In this document: positions 42,445 to 51,155 of the stretch, one piece after another
Position numbering within the stretch: position 1 is the first letter of the stretch
How the letters are laid out: every line of letters begins with the position of its first letter
NCBI RefSeq assembly: GCF_002002925.1
Contig: NZ_CP019511.1
Span: 1,736,001 to 1,800,000, forward strand
From: Sphingomonas sp. LM7
Lineage (GTDB): Bacteria; Pseudomonadota; Alphaproteobacteria; Sphingomonadales; Sphingomonadaceae
DNA: 64,000 bases
Direction: 5' to 3'
Notes under the pieces: model-generated
Told to the model about the DNA's origin: nothing
The model's input: only the letters and a program-made list of their open reading frames with translations
Databases searched by the model: none
Made by a program: the position numbers and the translations under genes

Positions 42445-44526
42445 ATGCCCCCCGCTGTCATGAACATCTTGAACCGCATCGGCATGAGCCGCGATCTCGC
42501 GCTCGCGGGCGCCGTCGTCGCGATCATCGGCATGCTGATCCTGCCGATGCCGGGCTGGCTGCTCGATCTCGGCCTCGCGCTGTCGATCACGATCGCCGTG
42601 ATGATCCTGATGACCTCGCTGTTCATCGAGAAGCCGCTCGAACTCAGCGCCTTCCCGACGATCCTGCTGATCGCAACGATGTTCCGGCTCGGCCTCAACC
42701 TCGCCTCGACCCGGCTGATTCTCACCCACGGCCATGAAGGCCACGGCGCCGCCGGCGGCGTCATCGGCGCGTTCGGCGAGTTCCTGATGGGTGGCGAGGT
42801 CATCATCGGCCTCACCATCTTCATGATCCTCATCGTCATCAACTTCGTGGTGATCACCAAGGGCGCCGGCCGCATTGCCGAAGTCGCCGCGCGCTTCAGC
42901 CTCGATTCGATGCCCGGCAAGCAGATGGCGATCGACGCCGATCTCTCCGCAGGCATGATCGACGAGAACCAGGCCAAGGAGCGCCGCGCCGAAGTGGAAG
43001 CCGAAAGCGGCTTCTACGGCGCGATGGACGGTGCCTCGAAGTTCGTGAAGGGCGACGCGGTCGCCGCGCTGCTAATTACTGCAGTCAACATCGTCGTCGG
43101 CCTGACAATAGGCGTCGTCTCGCACGGCGTGCCGGTCGGCGAGGCGTTCCACACCTATACCGTGCTCACCGTCGGCGAAGGTCTGGTCAGCCAGATCCCC
43201 GCGCTGATCATCTCGATCGCCGCGGGCCTGCTCGTCTCGAAGGGCGGCATCAAGGGCAAGACCGGTAGCACGCTGGGCGATCAGCTCGGCCGCTACCCCA
43301 AGGCGTTCGGCATGGTGTCGTTCCTGATGGGCGCGCTGGCACTGATGCCGGGCCTGCCCTTCATCCCGTTCGCGATGTTCTCGGGCGCCGCCGGCTATGC
43401 CGCGTGGAAGATGAGCAAGAATGCCCAGGCCCGGGCCGCGCTGGAACTCGCCGTCGAGGCACAGCAGCAGGCACAGGCCGCCGTGGTCGAGCAGCCCATC
43501 TCGCAGACGCTTGCGCTCGACGCCGTCCGTATCGAGATCGGCTATGCCCTCCTGCCGATGATCAACGACGAGCAGCGCGAGCCGCGCCTCGACGATCAGG
43601 TCCGCGCGCTGCGCCGCCAGATGGCGACCGATTTCGGCTTCGTCCTCCCCTCGGTCCGCATCATCGACAATATGGGCCTCAAGCCCAACGAATACGTCAT
43701 CACGATCAAGGAGACCGAAGCGGCGCGCGGCGAGATCAAGCTCGAAAAGCTGCTGCTGATCAATCCGGGCGGTGGCCCCGTCGGCCTGCCGGGCGAGAAC
43801 ACCAAGGAGCCGGTGTTCGGCCTCCCCGCGCTGTGGATCGATCGCGAGCTGCGCGACGAAGCCGGCTTCCGCGGGCTGACCGTCGTCGATTGCGGCACCA
43901 TCATCACCACGCATTTGACCGAGCTGGTCAAGGACAACATCGCCGACCTGCTCTCGTACACCGAGACGCAGAAGCTGCTGACCGAGGTCCACAAGGACTC
44001 CGAGAAGCTCGTCGCCGATATCGTCCCGAGCAAGGTTTCGATCTCGAGCGTCCAGCGCATCCTGCAGAACCTGCTGTCGGAAGGCATCTCGATCCGCGAC
44101 ATCCCGACGATCCTCGAAGGCATCGCCGAGGCCGCGCCACTGACTGCCAATCTCACGCAGATCACCGAGCATGTCCGTGGCCGCCTCGCCCGCCAGATCA
44201 GCGCCTCGCAGGTGCGTGGCGAAGCGATCCCGGTGGTCACGCTGTCGGCCGAATGGGACCAGGCTTTCGCGGAGTCGATCCTCGGCCAGGGCGATGATCG
44301 CCAACTGGCCATGGCCCCGTCTTCGCTGCAGAAGTTCATCCTGTCGGTACGCGAAACCTATGACCGGCTGGCGCAGGACGGCGAGATCCCCTGCCTGCTG
44401 TGCAGCCCGTCGATCCGCCCGTTCGTCCGCTCGATCATCGAGCGCGTCCGCCCCGCGACGGTGGTGCTCTCGCAGAACGAAATCCACGCCCGCGCCCGCA
44501 TTCGTGCACTCGGCACGATCGGCTGA
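42445..44526 (+). CDS. flhA: Flagellar export gate protein FlhA
   Basis: The 693-residue protein has an N-terminal membrane half with PMPGWLLDLGLALSITIAVM, LSAFPTILLIATMFRLGLNL and the FHIPEP-type region near ARFSLDSMPGKQMAIDADL. The cytoplasmic half carries QTLALDAVRIEIGYALLPMI and the substrate-docking domains (ISIRDIPTILEGIAEAAPL). It forms the nonameric export gate ring. Just upstream a CCTCCC/GGGAGG hairpin near 42398-42417 separates it from flbD. No CTATAAT box was seen, so it may be read through from flbD. Confidence 0.97.
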   Translation: MPPAVMNILNRIGMSRDLALAGAVVAIIGMLILPMPGWLLDLGLALSITIAVMILMTSLFIEKPLELSAFPTILLIATMFRLGLNLASTRLILTHGHEGHGAAGGVIGAFGEFLMGGEVIIGLTIFMILIVINFVVITKGAGRIAEVAARFSLDSMPGKQMAIDADLSAGMIDENQAKERRAEVEAESGFYGAMDGASKFVKGDAVAALLITAVNIVVGLTIGVVSHGVPVGEAFHTYTVLTVGEGLVSQIPALIISIAAGLLVSKGGIKGKTGSTLGDQLGRYPKAFGMVSFLMGALALMPGLPFIPFAMFSGAAGYAAWKMSKNAQARAALELAVEAQQQAQAAVVEQPISQTLALDAVRIEIGYALLPMINDEQREPRLDDQVRALRRQMATDFGFVLPSVRIIDNMGLKPNEYVITIKETEAARGEIKLEKLLLINPGGGPVGLPGENTKEPVFGLPALWIDRELRDEAGFRGLTVVDCGTIITTHLTELVKDNIADLLSYTETQKLLTEVHKDSEKLVADIVPSKVSISSVQRILQNLLSEGISIRDIPTILEGIAEAAPLTANLTQITEHVRGRLARQISASQVRGEAIPVVTLSAEWDQAFAESILGQGDDRQLAMAPSSLQKFILSVRETYDRLAQDGEIPCLLCSPSIRPFVRSIIERVRPATVVLSQNEIHARARIRALGTIG

Positions 44527-44548
44527 GACCGTTCACTACGCAAATCTC

Positions 44549-44555
44549 CTATAAT
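44549..44555 (+). promoter_or_regulatory. CTATAAT box before fliK
   Basis: CAAATCTCCTATAATG lies 39 bases before the fliK ATG. CGGTC (44563-44567) and GACCG (44588-44592) could pair across the leader. No ftr-like palindrome is close by. Confidence 0.5.
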
Positions 44556-44593
44556 GAAGAAGCGGTCCTAGAGGCCGGGCAAGAGGCGACCGG

Positions 44594-46042
44594 ATGCAGA
44601 TCAACCCCTTCGGCTTTCCGCTAGGCGCGGGCACGCAGCCCGCACCGGGATTCGGTGCCGCCGAGCTCGGCTTTGCCGAGGCGCTTGGCGTCGCCATCGA
44701 AGGCGGGGCGCAACCGGTGCGCCTCGTGGCATCGCCCACGCCGCCCCAGACGCTCAATCCCAAGCTGCAGGCATTGCTCGCGCAGACTCAGCTCGCCGCG
44801 CAACCCGCGCCGGAGATCGCCACGCTGCCGGGCTTCCAGCAGACGACTTCGCTCTCGCAGTTGATGGCCACTGCCGCCAAGTTGCCGACTGCCGACGCCA
44901 TGCCGGTGGCCGAACCCATTCTGCCTGCCGGGCAGCCTGCAACGACGCCAGTCGTGGGCACCACCGCGCTGGCCGTAGCCGCACAGCCGGACGGCAAGGC
45001 CGTGCCGACGACGATTCCGGCCGAGCCCCGTGCGACTTCTTCGCAGCCCGCTACCCCTGCCCCGCAGCCGGCGACGGTTGCCGCGCAGGCCGTGCCCGAA
45101 CCCGAACCCGAACCCCAGCCGGAAACGACGCAGTCTGTCGAGGGTGTCCCGGCAAAACCGCAAAAGGGCCCGCGCGCCGGCGCCGCAGCATGCGATGCGG
45201 ACCCGATCCCGACGGCCGACGCCAAGACGGCCGTGCCGATCGACATGCTCGCTACTGTCGTAGTCCCGCAGCAAGTCATCCAGCCGCAGGTTACACCGCG
45301 CGACGTTGCAACGCCACAGACCGGCAATGCTGCAACGGGCATCAAGAAGGTCACCCTGGCCGCTGCACCAACGGATGCCGGCGCCCAGGCCATCAGCACC
45401 GGCAACGTCGACTTCGCGCGCGCTATCGCTGCCCGTGGCGAATCCACCGGTTCGGAAGCGAATGCAGATGGCCAGGCGCAGCCCGACGCCGGGATCACGA
45501 TCGCCGCCAAGGCCGATTCCGTCGCGCCGCAATTCCCGCAGCCGACGCATGCAGTCGCTGCGGCCGATCCCGCCCGCACTGCCACCGCAGCCGCGCCCGC
45601 TCCGACTGCCGAGCCGATGATCGAAGCCCGCGCCAACCATCTGGGCCATTCGCTGGGCGTCGAGATCGCGCGCAAGGTCGAGCTCGGCGAAGAAACGCTG
45701 CGCATTCGCCTCAATCCGATCGAACTCGGTCGTATCGAAGTGACGCTCGCCTTTGACGACAAGGGCAGCCTGCAGGCCACAGTGCGCACCGAGAGCGCGC
45801 AGGCGATGGACCTGCTCCGCCAGGACATGCCCGACCTCGCCCGCACGCTCGACCAGGCCGGCGTCCGCACCGACGCGCAGAGCTTCCGCTTCGAGAACCG
45901 CAGCGGCGACGGCGGCGGCCAGCAGGGCCAGCAACCTTCCCAGAATCGCGGCCAGTTCGCCTCGTCCGACGACGACGCAGCCATCGCCGAACCCATTTAC
46001 CGCCCGATCCGCAGCGACGGGCAAGTCGACCTTCTCGCCTGA
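44594..46042 (+). CDS. fliK: Flagellar hook-length control protein FliK
   Basis: The 482-residue protein has a long low-complexity region rich in Ala, Pro and Gln (about residues 60-340), as usual for FliK. The conserved C-terminal Flg_hook domain reads ARKVELGEETLRIRLNPIEL, GRIEVTLAFDDKGSLQATVR and LDQAGVRTDAQSF. It ends in a Gln-rich tail. FliK measures hook length and triggers the FlhB switch. flgD follows nine bases on. Confidence 0.9.
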   Translation: MQINPFGFPLGAGTQPAPGFGAAELGFAEALGVAIEGGAQPVRLVASPTPPQTLNPKLQALLAQTQLAAQPAPEIATLPGFQQTTSLSQLMATAAKLPTADAMPVAEPILPAGQPATTPVVGTTALAVAAQPDGKAVPTTIPAEPRATSSQPATPAPQPATVAAQAVPEPEPEPQPETTQSVEGVPAKPQKGPRAGAAACDADPIPTADAKTAVPIDMLATVVVPQQVIQPQVTPRDVATPQTGNAATGIKKVTLAAAPTDAGAQAISTGNVDFARAIAARGESTGSEANADGQAQPDAGITIAAKADSVAPQFPQPTHAVAAADPARTATAAAPAPTAEPMIEARANHLGHSLGVEIARKVELGEETLRIRLNPIELGRIEVTLAFDDKGSLQATVRTESAQAMDLLRQDMPDLARTLDQAGVRTDAQSFRFENRSGDGGGQQGQQPSQNRGQFASSDDDAAIAEPIYRPIRSDGQVDLLA

Positions 46043-46051
46043 GGAATCACC

Positions 46052-46711
46052 ATGACCACCGTCAATTCCACCACGTCGGCAGCCGTGACCGACGCGAAGA
46101 CCGCCGCCGCTTCGTCGAAGATCAACGCCGATTTCGACATGTTCCTGAAGCTGCTGACCACGCAGATGCAGAACCAGGATCCGCTCGATCCGATGGACAC
46201 TGCGCAGTACACCCAGCAGCTGGTGCAGTATTCGCAGGTCGAGCAGTCGATCGAGCAGACCAAGACGCTCAAGGAAATGCTCTCCGCGTTCGGCACGCAG
46301 AACCTGATGCAGGCTTCGGCGCTGGTCGGCGCGCAGGTCGAGACCAACTCGGCAGTGTCGGGCCTCAGCGCCGCCACCCCGGCGCAGTGGACCTGGTCGT
46401 CGACGCGCGACGTCACCTCCATGACTGCCACGATCAAGGACGAGAAGGGCAAGATCATCGACACGTTGCCGATCACCGCCACCGGTGCCGCCGGCGCCTT
46501 CACCTGGGACGGCACAACCAGCTCGGGCAAGAAGGTCGATCCGGGTCTCTACAAGCTCGAGCTTGAGGGCAAGGACGCATCGGGGACCAAGGTCGCCGCG
46601 ACTGCGCACGCCTTCGGCAAGGTCAACGATGTCGAGCTGGACAATGGCTCGGTCAAGCTGACCATCAACGGTCTCAGCGTCTCGACCGCCGATCTGCTCC
46701 GCGTCGGCTGA
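46052..46711 (+). CDS. flgD: Hook-capping protein FlgD
   Basis: The 219-residue protein has the export-type N-terminus FDMFLKLLTTQMQNQDPLDP, then YTQQLVQYSQVEQSI, both FlgD signatures. The C-terminal part is a FlgD-type Ig/tudor region (FTWDGTTSSGKKVDPGLYKL). It is the temporary cap for hook growth. A strong terminator follows. Confidence 0.95.
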   Translation: MTTVNSTTSAAVTDAKTAAASSKINADFDMFLKLLTTQMQNQDPLDPMDTAQYTQQLVQYSQVEQSIEQTKTLKEMLSAFGTQNLMQASALVGAQVETNSAVSGLSAATPAQWTWSSTRDVTSMTATIKDEKGKIIDTLPITATGAAGAFTWDGTTSSGKKVDPGLYKLELEGKDASGTKVAATAHAFGKVNDVELDNGSVKLTINGLSVSTADLLRVG

Positions 46712-46737
46712 TCCCCAGTATCTTTTCCAGCCTCATG

Positions 46738-46775
46738 GCGCCGGAGCGGTATCCCCGCTCCGGCGCTTTCTTTTT
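46738..46775 (+). terminator. Terminator of fliK-flgD
   Basis: GCGCCGGAGCGG and its complement form a 12-bp stem followed by TTTCTTTTT. Confidence 0.9.
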
Positions 46776-46777
46776 AC

Positions 46778-46863
46778 CTAGGCAAATTATGCATACTGCA
46801 CAAATACTTAGCGTGCATTTTTGGCCCTGTAAGGCATCCCTCGGCTCGTTCGCAGCCTATAAT
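46778..46863 (+). promoter_or_regulatory. Partial ftr-like site and distant CTATAAT box without a following gene
   Basis: CTAGGCAAATTATGCATAC (46778-46796) keeps the left arm of the palindrome only. A CTATAAT box follows at 46857-46863. The next plus-strand gene is over 6 kb away, so the box would drive a non-coding transcript. Confidence 0.4.
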
Positions 46864-46869
46864 AAATGT

Positions 46870-46992
46870 AGAGAGACGGGTGGGCGTTCCGATCCCCTCT
46901 ACGACCCGCTCGTCTCTTCTCCCCTTTGACGGCCGCCTTCCCTCGCGGCCCCAAACGACAAGAGCCAGGCTGGTCATGACCAGCCTGGCTCT
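46870..46992 (+). ncRNA. Candidate structured small RNA downstream of flgD
   Basis: Starting after the CTATAAT box, the region can fold. AGAGACG (46872-46878) pairs with CGTCTCT (46911-46917) around an inner GGG/CCC stem, and the region ends in a perfect 32-base palindrome (46961-46992, 16-bp arms). No reading frame with a ribosome site is present. The palindrome lacks a clear T run, and it may instead end the leftward unknown gene at 47043. Transcription is inferred, not seen. Confidence 0.3.
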
Positions 46993-47042
46993 TCAGGTTT
47001 GCGCCCCGCGCGAAACCGGGAATCTGGATTGGCGCGCCCGGC

Positions 47043-47384
47043 TCAGCCGTGGGCGGCGGGCATCAGCGCAGCGCGGCGCGTGTCGAACGGCAGCTGGAAC
47101 AGCTCGGCCGAAGCAATCACCGGGGTCGTCTCGACCGTGAAGTCATCGAGCTCGCAGCCAGCGATCGCAGTCGGAGCAGTGAGCATCGCGATGCAGTCGG
47201 CGATCGAAGGATCCTCGCGCGGCCCGATCGTGTCGAGCACGTCCGACAACGCCATGCCTGCCTGCAGCGCCTTGTCGGCGGCAGCGCCCCACAGCGCGCG
47301 GGCGTCCGCCACGTTCAGCGTCAACGTCACCGTGAAGGCCGTGCCGGCAGTCGCAGGAGCATTGCTGATGTCGCGAAGATTCAT
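47043..47384 (-). CDS. Unknown 113-residue protein next to the flagellin cluster
   Basis: ATG 47384 with AGGGTTACGC upstream gives 113 residues; the longer frame to 47564 overlaps the next gene and has no ribosome site. I do not recognise the family. The sequence has ADARALWGAAADKALQAGM, then LDTIGPREDPSIADCIAML and a C-terminal half with isolated hydrophobic strands. There is no membrane segment or signal peptide. It follows another unknown small gene and sits directly downstream of the flagellins in reading direction. A role in flagellin export or control is possible but only by location. Confidence 0.6.
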   Translation of the reverse strand: MNLRDISNAPATAGTAFTVTLTLNVADARALWGAAADKALQAGMALSDVLDTIGPREDPSIADCIAMLTAPTAIAGCELDDFTVETTPVIASAELFQLPFDTRRAALMPAAHG

Positions 47385-47511
47385 GCGTAACCCTTTTTGT
47401 TTTTTTGCCGATCCGGCTTGCCCGCCCAATGCATCAGCGTCGCGCCGCGCCGTAGTCCGGGGATGCCCCGATACGTAGATTACCGGTGTCGGTGACGCCG
47501 GTGTGACGAAC

Positions 47512-47913
47512 TCAATGGACGCGTGCCTCGGCGCGCCGCGCCAGCTCGCGCGCATGCGCCGCAACCAGGCACAATTCGGCGTAAAGCCGGTCCCAGAAGG
47601 GTGCGGGAATTTCCAGCATCGTGTCGCCGTCCTGGCTGAGCTCCAGCGCGGCGCGCGGCTCTAGGCCGAGCGCGAAGCGCGTGCTGAACGTACCGTCGAC
47701 ATGTTCGTCGGGAAGGTCGTGCGGCACTGCGAGGCGCGCCGACATGATATAGCCCGCCAGCACATCGGTGCCGTATCCGTCGAGCAGGATACGCGGGCGC
47801 CCGGTCATGTCCGGCCGTTCGAGCACGACGAGCGCGCCCGAAGGATGCTCCTCGACGCTGACGCGCAGCTTGCCGCCGAATGCGTCGGTGATTTCTCGGA
47901 TACGTGGGAACAA
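47512..47913 (-). CDS. Unknown 133-residue protein behind a CTATAAT box
   Basis: TTG 47913 has AAGGAG eight bases upstream. The product contains VEEHPSGALVVLERPDM, ILLDGYGTDVLAGYIMSARL and a helical end (WDRLYAELCLVAAHARELAR). No family was recognised; it does not look like FlbT or FliS. On the minus strand a CTATAAT box at 47934-47940 is about 20 bases before the start, the same type of box as in flagellar operons, so it may belong to that regulon. Confidence 0.65.
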   Translation of the reverse strand: MFPRIREITDAFGGKLRVSVEEHPSGALVVLERPDMTGRPRILLDGYGTDVLAGYIMSARLAVPHDLPDEHVDGTFSTRFALGLEPRAALELSQDGDTMLEIPAPFWDRLYAELCLVAAHARELARRAEARVH

Positions 47914-47933
47914 GCGACTATCTCCTTGCCATC

Positions 47934-47940
47934 ATTATAG
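47934..47940 (-). promoter_or_regulatory. CTATAAT box of the unknown gene at 47512
   Basis: The minus strand reads CATCTATAATG, with a TTGACC-type -35 candidate nearby (GGTTGACC, seven bases upstream), too close for normal spacing. The leader would be very short. Confidence 0.4.
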
Positions 47941-48006
47941 ATGGGTCAACCATTATGACGGCGGAGAACCGCGGATTTCGTTGTGCGCCCGGCCGGGCCG
48001 CACGCA

Positions 48007-48043
48007 CAAAAAAAGAGGCCGGGACGTTGCCGTCCCGGCCTCT
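48007..48043 (-). terminator. Terminator of flagellin gene 1
   Basis: A 13-bp perfect stem (AGAGGCCGGGACG) with a TTGC-side loop is followed on the minus strand by seven T residues. Confidence 0.92.
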
Positions 48044-48081
48044 CTCTGTCGTCAGGTAAGCTTCCAGGGAAAAGCTTGACC

Positions 48082-48939
48082 TTAACGGAACAGCGACGTG
48101 ATGGTCTGGGGCGCCTGGTTGGCGATCCCGAGAGCCTGCACACCGAGCTGCTGCTTGACCTGCAGCGCCTGCAGGCGCGCCGATTCCTTGGCGAGGTCGG
48201 CGTCGACAAGGTTGCCGATGCCGCTCTCGATGGTGTCGGAGAGCTTGCTGGTGAAGGTCGACTGAGCGTCGATCTTGCGCGATGCCGCGCCGAGCGTGCT
48301 CAGGCTGGTCTTCAGGTTCGACTGGGTCGTGGTCAGCGTGTCGATCATCGCCTGGGCATTTGCCTGGCTGCTGATGTTGCCGCTGGCGCCGACGGTCACA
48401 ACCGAACCACCAAGGTCGAGACCCTGGTTGGCAACGCTGAGCGAGTCCGGGTTCCAGGTCGTTGCCGACGAGGTGTCCGAATCCTTCAGCGACTGCAGTG
48501 CAGTCACGGTGCCGCCCGAAGCCTTCAGCAGGTTCGTGCCGTTGAAGTCCGACGAGTTGACGATCGTCGTGATCTGATCGCGCAGAGCCACGAAGTCGTT
48601 GTTCAGCGCGGTACGCGTTGCATCGTCGATGCCGGCGTCAGCAGACTGATAGGCCTTCGCCTTCATCTGGTTGACGACGTCCGAGATCTGCTCGGCGCCA
48701 GCCACTGCAACGTCGGTCACGCTCTTGGCGCGGCTCAGCGACGAGGAAACGGCCTTCAGGCCGCCCATGTCGCCGCGAAGGCCCTGAGCGATGGTGTACG
48801 ATGCCGAGTCGTCCTTGGTCGAAGCAACGTTCAGGCCGGTGTTGATGCGGCTCTGAACCTGCGACAGGCCCTTGTTCGTCTCGTTGAGGCTCTGAAGAGC
48901 CGCCATCGCGCCGGTGTTGGTGTTGACAGAGAAACCCAT
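48082..48939 (-). CDS. fliC: Flagellin (copy 1)
   Basis: ATG 48939 follows AAGGAAATTATC; an in-frame TTG at 48960 is less likely. The 285-residue protein has only the conserved D0/D1 ends plus a small middle domain. The N-terminus reads GFSVNTNTGAMAALQSLNET, and the C-terminus AKESARLQALQVKQQLGVQA with IANQAPQTITSLFR. It forms the filament after export through the flagellar apparatus. A near-identical copy is 300 bases upstream; differences cluster in the middle domain, the surface-exposed part. Confidence 0.97.
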   Translation of the reverse strand: MGFSVNTNTGAMAALQSLNETNKGLSQVQSRINTGLNVASTKDDSASYTIAQGLRGDMGGLKAVSSSLSRAKSVTDVAVAGAEQISDVVNQMKAKAYQSADAGIDDATRTALNNDFVALRDQITTIVNSSDFNGTNLLKASGGTVTALQSLKDSDTSSATTWNPDSLSVANQGLDLGGSVVTVGASGNISSQANAQAMIDTLTTTQSNLKTSLSTLGAASRKIDAQSTFTSKLSDTIESGIGNLVDADLAKESARLQALQVKQQLGVQALGIANQAPQTITSLFR

Positions 48940-49166
48940 GATAATTTCCTTCTTGGACAAGAGCCGCTTCTGCAGCCCGGACCGGAAGCGCCGATCCGCG
49001 ACCTGGCGCCTTCGCGCCCTGCAGGTTCATTTTGGGAAGATTTCCCGGAGGACCAAAATTACTCCGCGAATTTAAATGGTTAGCAATTGGTTACCGCTGG
49101 CACAGCATCGCCAACCCGTTCGTTTCACGGCAAAAATCCGGTCTCTCTGATGCGCGTTCGGCGCAT
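48940..49166 (-). promoter_or_regulatory. Flagellin 1 leader and promoter region
   Basis: The leader of about 90 bases before ATG 48939 is nearly identical to that of copy 2, including a GGCGC-loop-GCGCC hairpin. Upstream on the minus strand is CCGGGAAATCTTCCCAAAAT, where TCTTCCCAAAAT could correspond to the TCTTCCTATAAT element before motA. No sigma-54 or sigma-28 consensus is clear. Confidence 0.4.
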
Positions 49167-49199
49167 AAAAAAAGGGCCGGGACGTCGCCGTCCCGGCCC
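49167..49199 (-). terminator. Terminator of flagellin gene 2
   Basis: An 11-bp stem (GGGCCGGGACG) with loop TCGC is followed on the minus strand by seven T residues. It is a close copy of the terminator of flagellin 1, so the duplication included it. Confidence 0.92.
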
Positions 49200-49239
49200 C
49201 TCTCTGTCGTCAGGTAAGCTTCCAGGGAAAAGCTTGACC

Positions 49240-50094
49240 TTAACGGAACAGCGACGTGATGGTCTGCGGTGCCTGATTGGCGATCCCCAGAGCCTGCACA
49301 CCGAGCTGCTGCTTGACCTGCAGCGCCTGAAGCTTCGCCGATTCCTTGGCGAGGTCGGCGTCGACGAGATTGCCGATGCCGCCCTCGATGGAGTCGGAGA
49401 GCTTGCTGGTGAAGGTCGACTGAGCGTCGATCTTGCGCGATGCCGCGCCGAGCGTGCTCAGGCTGGTCTTCAGGTTCGACTGGGTCGTGGTCAGCGTGTC
49501 GATCATCGCCTGGGCCGAAGCCTGGGTGGCGATGCTGCCGCTGGACGAAACGGTCACGACCGAACCACCAAGGTCGAGACCCTGGTTGGCAACGCTGAGC
49601 GAATCCGGGTTCCAGTTGGTGGTGCCCGTGTTCGAGTCCTGCAGCGACTGCAGTGCAGTCACGCTGCCACCCGAAGCCTTCAACAGGTTCGTGCCGTTGA
49701 AGTCCGACGAGTTGACGATCGTCGTGATCTGATCGCGCAGAGCCACGAAGTCGTTGTTCAGCGCCGTGCGCGTCGCATCGTCGATGCCGGCGTCAGCAGA
49801 CTGATAGGCCTTCGCCTTCATCTGGTTGACGACGTCCGAGATCTGCTCGGCACCCGCGACCGCAACGTCAGTCACGCTCTTGGCGCGGCTCAGCGACGAA
49901 GAAACGGCCTTGAGGCCGCCTACGTCACCGCGAAGGCCCTGAGCGATCGTGTACGAAGCCGAGTCGTCCTTGGTCGAAGCAACGTTCAGGCCGGTGTTGA
50001 TGCGGCTCTGAACCTGCGACAGGCCCTTGTTCGTCTCGTTGAGGCTCTGAAGAGCCGCCATCGCGCCGGTGTTGGTGTTGACAGAGAAACCCAT
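49240..50094 (-). CDS. fliC: Flagellin (copy 2)
   Basis: ATG 50094 follows AAGGAAATTATC; 284 residues. It matches copy 1 across nearly all its length, with changes around DSNTGTTNWNPDS and VSSSGSIATQASAQ in the middle. Both copies keep a short middle domain. A filament of two similar flagellins is common in alphaproteobacteria. FlaF (9099) should assist their synthesis. Confidence 0.97.
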   Translation of the reverse strand: MGFSVNTNTGAMAALQSLNETNKGLSQVQSRINTGLNVASTKDDSASYTIAQGLRGDVGGLKAVSSSLSRAKSVTDVAVAGAEQISDVVNQMKAKAYQSADAGIDDATRTALNNDFVALRDQITTIVNSSDFNGTNLLKASGGSVTALQSLQDSNTGTTNWNPDSLSVANQGLDLGGSVVTVSSSGSIATQASAQAMIDTLTTTQSNLKTSLSTLGAASRKIDAQSTFTSKLSDSIEGGIGNLVDADLAKESAKLQALQVKQQLGVQALGIANQAPQTITSLFR

Positions 50095-50320
50095 GATAAT
50101 TTCCTTCTTGGACAAGAGCCGCTTCTGCGACCCGGACCGGAAGCGCCGATCCGCGACCTGGCGCCTTCGCGCCCTGCAGGTTCATCATGGGAAGATTTCC
50201 GGTCACGCCAAAATAATCGTGCAATTTTATATAGTTGCCGAACAGTTAAATCGGGTCCTACCTTAAGTAGACCAACGTATATTGAGGCCGATGCAACATT
50301 CGACACGGGTCGCGGGCAAA
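50095..50320 (-). promoter_or_regulatory. Flagellin 2 leader and promoter region
   Basis: The leader parallels copy 1. On the minus strand the sequence CCGGAAATCTTCCCATGAT aligns with the copy 1 element, and similarity stops just upstream of it. That end point suggests the promoter core is within the shared part. Upstream AT-rich sequence (CTATATAAAATTGC) is specific to this copy. Confidence 0.4.
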
Positions 50321-50322
50321 AT

Positions 50323-50358
50323 AAAAAGGGCCCGTCCGATTGCTCGGACGGACCCTTT
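50323..50358 (-). terminator. Terminator of the flgF-flgG-flgA-flgH operon
   Basis: GGGTCCGTCCGA and its near-complement form a 12-bp stem (one mismatch or wobble), followed on the minus strand by TTTTTAT. It lies 25 bases past the flgH stop. Confidence 0.88.
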
Positions 50359-50382
50359 CACCTTCCCCCCGAAGGGCTTAAC

Positions 50383-51138
50383 TCAGAACGGGAACAGCGC
50401 GTCGTAGATCTGCTGGCCCCAGCGTGCTTGCTGCGCGTCGGTTAGCTGGCCCTTACCGCCATAGATCACGCGTGCCTCGGCGATCTGGCTGTGGCTGATC
50501 GAATTGTCGCGCGCGATGTCCTCGGGACGGATGATGCCGGTGACCAGCAGTTCGCGCATCTCGAAATTGACGCGCACTTCCTGCTTGCCGCGGATCATCA
50601 GATTGCCGTTGGGCAGAACCTGCGTGACGATCGCCGCCATCGTCATGTTGATCGTCTCGGAACGCGCGGTGTTGCCGCCGCCCGAATATTTCGAGCCGGA
50701 ATCGGTCTCGAACACCTTGCCCGCGTCGGCGCCCACCAGCTTGGCGACTGGCGCGATGCCGAGCAAATTGCCCAGGCCGCCGCTCTCGGACCCACCGCGA
50801 GTGCGCGAGGTGTTGTTGCCGATATCGGCCTTGTCCTGGATGTTGATCTTGATCGTCAGGATGTCGCCGGTCTTGCCGGCGCGCTGGTCGCGGAAGAACG
50901 CGCCCGCGCCGGTGCGGAACAGCGACGCGCTGGGCGCCGGAGCCGGCTGCTGCATCGCCACGGCCGAGTTCGGGCGGCCGCGATCCGAAGGCATCGCCAG
51001 CGATGCTTCGACGTCGGGCGTCGCGATCGGGTCGATGCCCGAAAGCTTCGGCGCCTTGCCGACCTGTTGAAGGCGGCCGACCGAGCCGCAGCCCGAAACC
51101 ATGGCGCCGAGCGCCACGAGAAGAATGATCTTGCGCAT
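50383..51138 (-). CDS. flgH: Flagellar L-ring protein FlgH
   Basis: The 251-residue lipoprotein has a lipobox at VSGCGS. FlgH signatures include SLFRTGAGAFFRDQRAGKTG, GDILTIKINIQDKADIGNNT, NLMIRGKQEVRVNFEMREL and VTGIIRPEDIARDNSI. It forms the outer-membrane L ring. It is the last gene of its operon. Confidence 0.96.
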   Translation of the reverse strand: MRKIILLVALGAMVSGCGSVGRLQQVGKAPKLSGIDPIATPDVEASLAMPSDRGRPNSAVAMQQPAPAPSASLFRTGAGAFFRDQRAGKTGDILTIKINIQDKADIGNNTSRTRGGSESGGLGNLLGIAPVAKLVGADAGKVFETDSGSKYSGGGNTARSETINMTMAAIVTQVLPNGNLMIRGKQEVRVNFEMRELLVTGIIRPEDIARDNSISHSQIAEARVIYGGKGQLTDAQQARWGQQIYDALFPF

Positions 51139-51155
51139 GTTGATTCCCTCTACGC

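Noticed and set aside
46961..46992. Perfect 32-base palindrome as an insertion-sequence end
   Set aside because: There is a single copy, no transposase and no target duplication. A terminator or RNA hairpin is simpler.
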